A model generated the notes under the pieces. The model ran no database searches and was not told where the DNA came from. It saw nothing but the letters and a program-made list of their open reading frames with translations. Of a stretch of 6,924 nucleotides of DNA, positions 5,342 to 6,924 are shown in pieces; positions within the stretch are counted from its first letter, which is position 1; every line of letters begins with the position of its first letter. This stretch comes from Candidatus Methanomethylophilaceae archaeon (GTDB lineage Archaea > Thermoplasmatota > Thermoplasmata > Methanomassiliicoccales > Methanomethylophilaceae). The stretch is taken from positions 1 to 6,924 of the forward strand of contig JAFZXW010000009.1 of the NCBI GenBank assembly GCA_017616575.1, written 5' to 3'. Position numbers and translations under genes: made by a program.

Positions 5342-5343
5342 GC

Positions 5344-6129
5344 ATGGACGAGGCCATAAGGGATCATTGGAGCGGGCGCGCGGAGGGCTACAGTAGGCTC
5401 GTGCGGTCGAGGCAGGATTCTGAAAGGGAGAAATCGGCTTGGGCGAGGCTGTATTCCGAGGCTCTGGAAGGATGCAGCGGGAAGGCCTTGGACTGCGGAT
5501 GCGGCCCCGGAACCGCCGCGATGAGGGTGCGCGCGCTCGGCTTCGAGGTCACGGGAATGGATTTCTCCGAGAGCATGATAGACGAGGCCAGGGCGAACGC
5601 CGAGCATTACGGGATGGACATAGGATTCGTTCAAGGCGACGCCGAGGACATGCCGTTCCCGGACGGATCGTTCGACGTCATCGTCAGCCAGTACATGCTC
5701 TGGACGGTCCCCCATCCAGACAAGGTCATCGAGGAGTGGTTCCGCGTCCTCCGCCCCGGGGGCAGGGTCGCCTATGTCGACGGGGTCTGGTCCGGAGGCC
5801 GCCACGACACGGCATACGGCCGCGCCGTCATGAAGGCATGCCGCGCGCTGAGCAGGAACGAGGCTATGAAGAACTCCGTCAGTAGCAGCGTCACCGTGTC
5901 CAGGATATCCGGGGAGTCCTTGTGGTCATTGAAGGCCGACCACCCTGCGGACGACCTCAGGATGCTGGAGGCGGCAGGTTTCGTCGGCATGAAGGTGATC
6001 GACGACGTCGCCAGGCGCGTCAACTCCAAGATAGACTATTACGCGTTCACCTACAAGGACGATTATTTCATGATAATCGCCGAGAAGCCAAGGATGGCCC
6101 GATCGCAATCCACATGCGGCCGGCCATGA
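5344..6129 (+). CDS. Class I SAM-dependent methyltransferase (UbiE/type 11-like)
   Basis: The 261-residue product begins MDEAIRDHWSGRAEGYS, the usual lead-in of this group. The SAM motif I is ALDCGCGPGTAA (48-59), the acidic residue ending strand 2 is D73, the GDAEDMPFPDGSFD motif is at 98-111, and LRPGG (136-140) is the post-IV loop. These are the standard features of small-molecule methyltransferases of the UbiE type. The part after about residue 150 (SGGRHDTAYGRAVMKACRALSRNE and on) is substrate-specific and I cannot assign a substrate. The family includes quinone, lipid and tetrapyrrole-related enzymes. It sits 63 nt after the phosphoribosyltransferase gene on the same strand. No signal peptide or membrane segment is seen, so it should be cytosolic. 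Confidence 0.8.
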   Translation: MDEAIRDHWSGRAEGYSRLVRSRQDSEREKSAWARLYSEALEGCSGKALDCGCGPGTAAMRVRALGFEVTGMDFSESMIDEARANAEHYGMDIGFVQGDAEDMPFPDGSFDVIVSQYMLWTVPHPDKVIEEWFRVLRPGGRVAYVDGVWSGGRHDTAYGRAVMKACRALSRNEAMKNSVSSSVTVSRISGESLWSLKADHPADDLRMLEAAGFVGMKVIDDVARRVNSKIDYYAFTYKDDYFMIIAEKPRMARSQSTCGRP

Positions 6130-6145
6130 ATATGAGAACTATAGT

Positions 6146-6196
6146 ATGCTGAAAAGCATTATGTAATTCTGGTAGTCGACTCCCTGAATTACATAA
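6146..6196. repeat. Hairpin with GAAA loop followed by a 38-nt near-perfect palindrome
   Basis: ATGCTGAAAAGCAT (6146-6159) folds as a 5-bp stem closed by a GAAA tetraloop on the + strand. From 6159 to 6196 the sequence is palindromic: the outer 11 bases, TTATGTAATTC (6159-6169), are the exact complement of 6186-6196. The inner part pairs except at 6170/6185 and 6173/6182, and the centre is GTCGAC (6175-6180). A run of A follows on the + strand; on the - strand TTTT follows. It begins 16 nt after the methyltransferase stop. It could be a two-way terminator, a protein-binding site or a trace of a mobile element. Confidence 0.6.
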
Positions 6197-6407
6197 AAAA
6201 TTAACTTCGTTATTATTCAAAAGCGGGAATTGAGAATCAGGCAGTGCATCCAAGACGATGGTCAGAGCCAGTTTGAGAAGTCAGGATGCATAGTCTGCCT
6301 GTCGGACTCCTCGTACCCTGTCACTAAGGAGGTCTACGTGATACCGCTGAAGACCGTCGGCAGCCGGCGCGCCAGTGTTTTTAACGGTGACCGGCCTATG
6401 CACGGCC
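6197..6407 (+). other. Intergenic stretch with a paired element and the fumarase promoter
   Basis: AGGCAG (6239-6244) and TGCATCC (6245-6251) pair with CTGCCT (6295-6300) and GGATGCA (6284-6290), separated by a 4-nt bulge on the 3' arm. An imperfect direct repeat, TTGAGAATCAGG (6230-6241) and TTGAGAAGTCAGG (6273-6285), overlaps it. A frame open from TTG 6230 reads peptide-like for about 50 codons (CIVCLSDSSYPVTKEVYVIPLKTV) but then runs into the fumarase gene in the wrong frame, and I recognise no family. No tRNA or rRNA features are seen. Confidence 0.35.
6378..6384 (+). promoter_or_regulatory. TATA box of the fumarase gene (TTTTTAA)
   Basis: TTTTTAA is centred 27 bp before ATG 6408 in otherwise GC-rich DNA, the spacing expected for a leaderless archaeal mRNA. 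GGTGACC (6386-6392) resembles an SD but is 15 nt from ATG 6408; it is closer to ATG 6398, which is in the wrong frame for fumarase. Confidence 0.5.
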
Positions 6408-6924
6408 ATGAAGAGACTGCTAGAGCCGGTGGAGGACGTCGTCGTGAACCTCCTCCGCCTGGCCAACACCAAGCTCCCCGCGGACATAGGATGGGCCTTG
6501 GAGGCCGCCGCCGGGTGGGAGACCGGGGAGATAGCCCGCACGCAGCTGGGGGCGATCATGGAGAACGTCAAGAAGGCCGAGCATCTCGGGCTCCCGATGT
6601 GCCAGGATACCGGGATCCCGGTGTTCTACGTCAGGGGCAGGTTCAGCTCCGGCATAGCGTCCGAGATCGCGGAGGGCGTGAGGAAGGCCACTTCCGTGAT
6701 ACCTCTCAGGCCCAACACCGTCGACCCCCTCACCCGCGAGAACGACGGGTCCAACCTCGGCCTGGGCATGCCGATAATCCATTACATCCCGGAGGACGTG
6801 GAATACACCGAGATCACCGTCCTCCCGAAGGGAGCCGGGTCCGAGAACATGACCCGCCTGGCGATGCTGAACCCTGCGGACGGCGTGGAGGGCGTCACCA
6901 AGTTCGTCATAGACTCTGTCTTAG
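6408..6924 (+). CDS. fumA: Class I fumarate hydratase, alpha subunit (3' end outside window)
   Basis: 172 residues are visible and the frame is still open at the window end. Family features are TKLPADIGWALEAA near residue 21, a GLPMCQDTGIPVFYVRG block (61-77) in which C65 should be one of the three ligands of the 4Fe-4S cluster, the PNTVDPLTRENDGSNLG segment, and LPKGAGSENMTRLAMLNP. These match the N-terminal (alpha) half of the oxygen-sensitive two-subunit fumarase, which interconverts fumarate and malate; L(+)-tartrate dehydratase alpha is the close alternative. The full alpha subunit is about 280 residues, so roughly 100 are missing, and the beta subunit gene would be expected next. Start ATG 6408 fits the homology and the TATA box at 6378-6384. 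Confidence 0.88.
   Translation, partial: MKRLLEPVEDVVVNLLRLANTKLPADIGWALEAAAGWETGEIARTQLGAIMENVKKAEHLGLPMCQDTGIPVFYVRGRFSSGIASEIAEGVRKATSVIPLRPNTVDPLTRENDGSNLGLGMPIIHYIPEDVEYTEITVLPKGAGSENMTRLAMLNPADGVEGVTKFVIDSVL

Noticed and set aside
4843..5805. 320-codon minus-strand open frame
   Set aside because: Antisense to the phosphoribosyltransferase and methyltransferase genes, His/Pro/Gly-rich product without recognisable domains.
6281..6782. Two overlapping minus-strand open frames opposite the fumarase gene
   Set aside because: Products lack family features and are antisense to a well-supported gene.
1..6924. tRNA, rRNA, CRISPR array or transposase gene
   Set aside because: No cloverleaf with a GTTCGAATC-type arm, no regularly spaced repeats and no transposase-like frame were found on either strand.

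Overview
The window reads as GC-rich euryarchaeal DNA. The first genes are archaeal ribosome-biogenesis genes (DUF424 and NMD3). Promoters are TATA boxes centred about 25-27 bp before ATG codons, which implies leaderless transcripts, while genes inside operons carry Shine-Dalgarno sequences. A two-subunit-type class I fumarase and nickel-handling genes (CooC, CooT, DUF4198) suggest an anaerobe with nickel enzymes, such as a methanogen. Heavy use of ATA and AGG codons in GC-rich DNA would suit Thermoplasmatota/Methanomassiliicoccales. That lineage is inference; no marker gene here fixes it.

Layout: (1) 2-1323 (+): the 3' end of a DUF424 gene overlaps nmd3 by 4 nt, and nmd3 apparently starts at a CTG codon. 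(2) 1165-2046 (-): a tandem-domain protein of the CbiX/SirB/CfbA chelatase fold that has lost the usual catalytic histidines. Its 3' end runs 159 nt antisense into nmd3. (3) 2047-2308: a divergent intergenic region with a long imperfect hairpin and a promoter/operator. (4) 2309-2835 (+): a YefM-YoeB-type toxin-antitoxin pair, visibly less GC-rich than its neighbours and probably acquired. (5) 2836-3050: no convincing gene, then a promoter with an inverted repeat. (6) 3051-5280 (+): a tight operon of a signal-peptide-less DUF4198 (NikK-like) protein, a CooC-type nickel ATPase, a 64-residue CooT nickel-binding protein and an APT-like phosphoribosyltransferase. (7) 5344-6129 (+): a class I SAM methyltransferase after a possible terminator. 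(8) 6130-6407: intergenic DNA with a 38-nt near-perfect palindrome and a second paired element. (9) 6408-6924 (+): the 5' part of a fumarate hydratase alpha-subunit gene behind its own TATA box.

The most interesting unit is the four-gene operon in (6). Three consecutive products belong to families tied to nickel, yet no carbon monoxide dehydrogenase, nickel transporter membrane subunit or hydrogenase gene is present in the window. The simplest reading is a cytosolic nickel storage or delivery cassette, with the phosphoribosyltransferase as an unexplained passenger or partner. The other notable items are the CTG start of nmd3, the His-less chelatase-like protein, a YefM-like operator geometry, and an 8-bp palindrome (ACTATAGT) that occurs five times.
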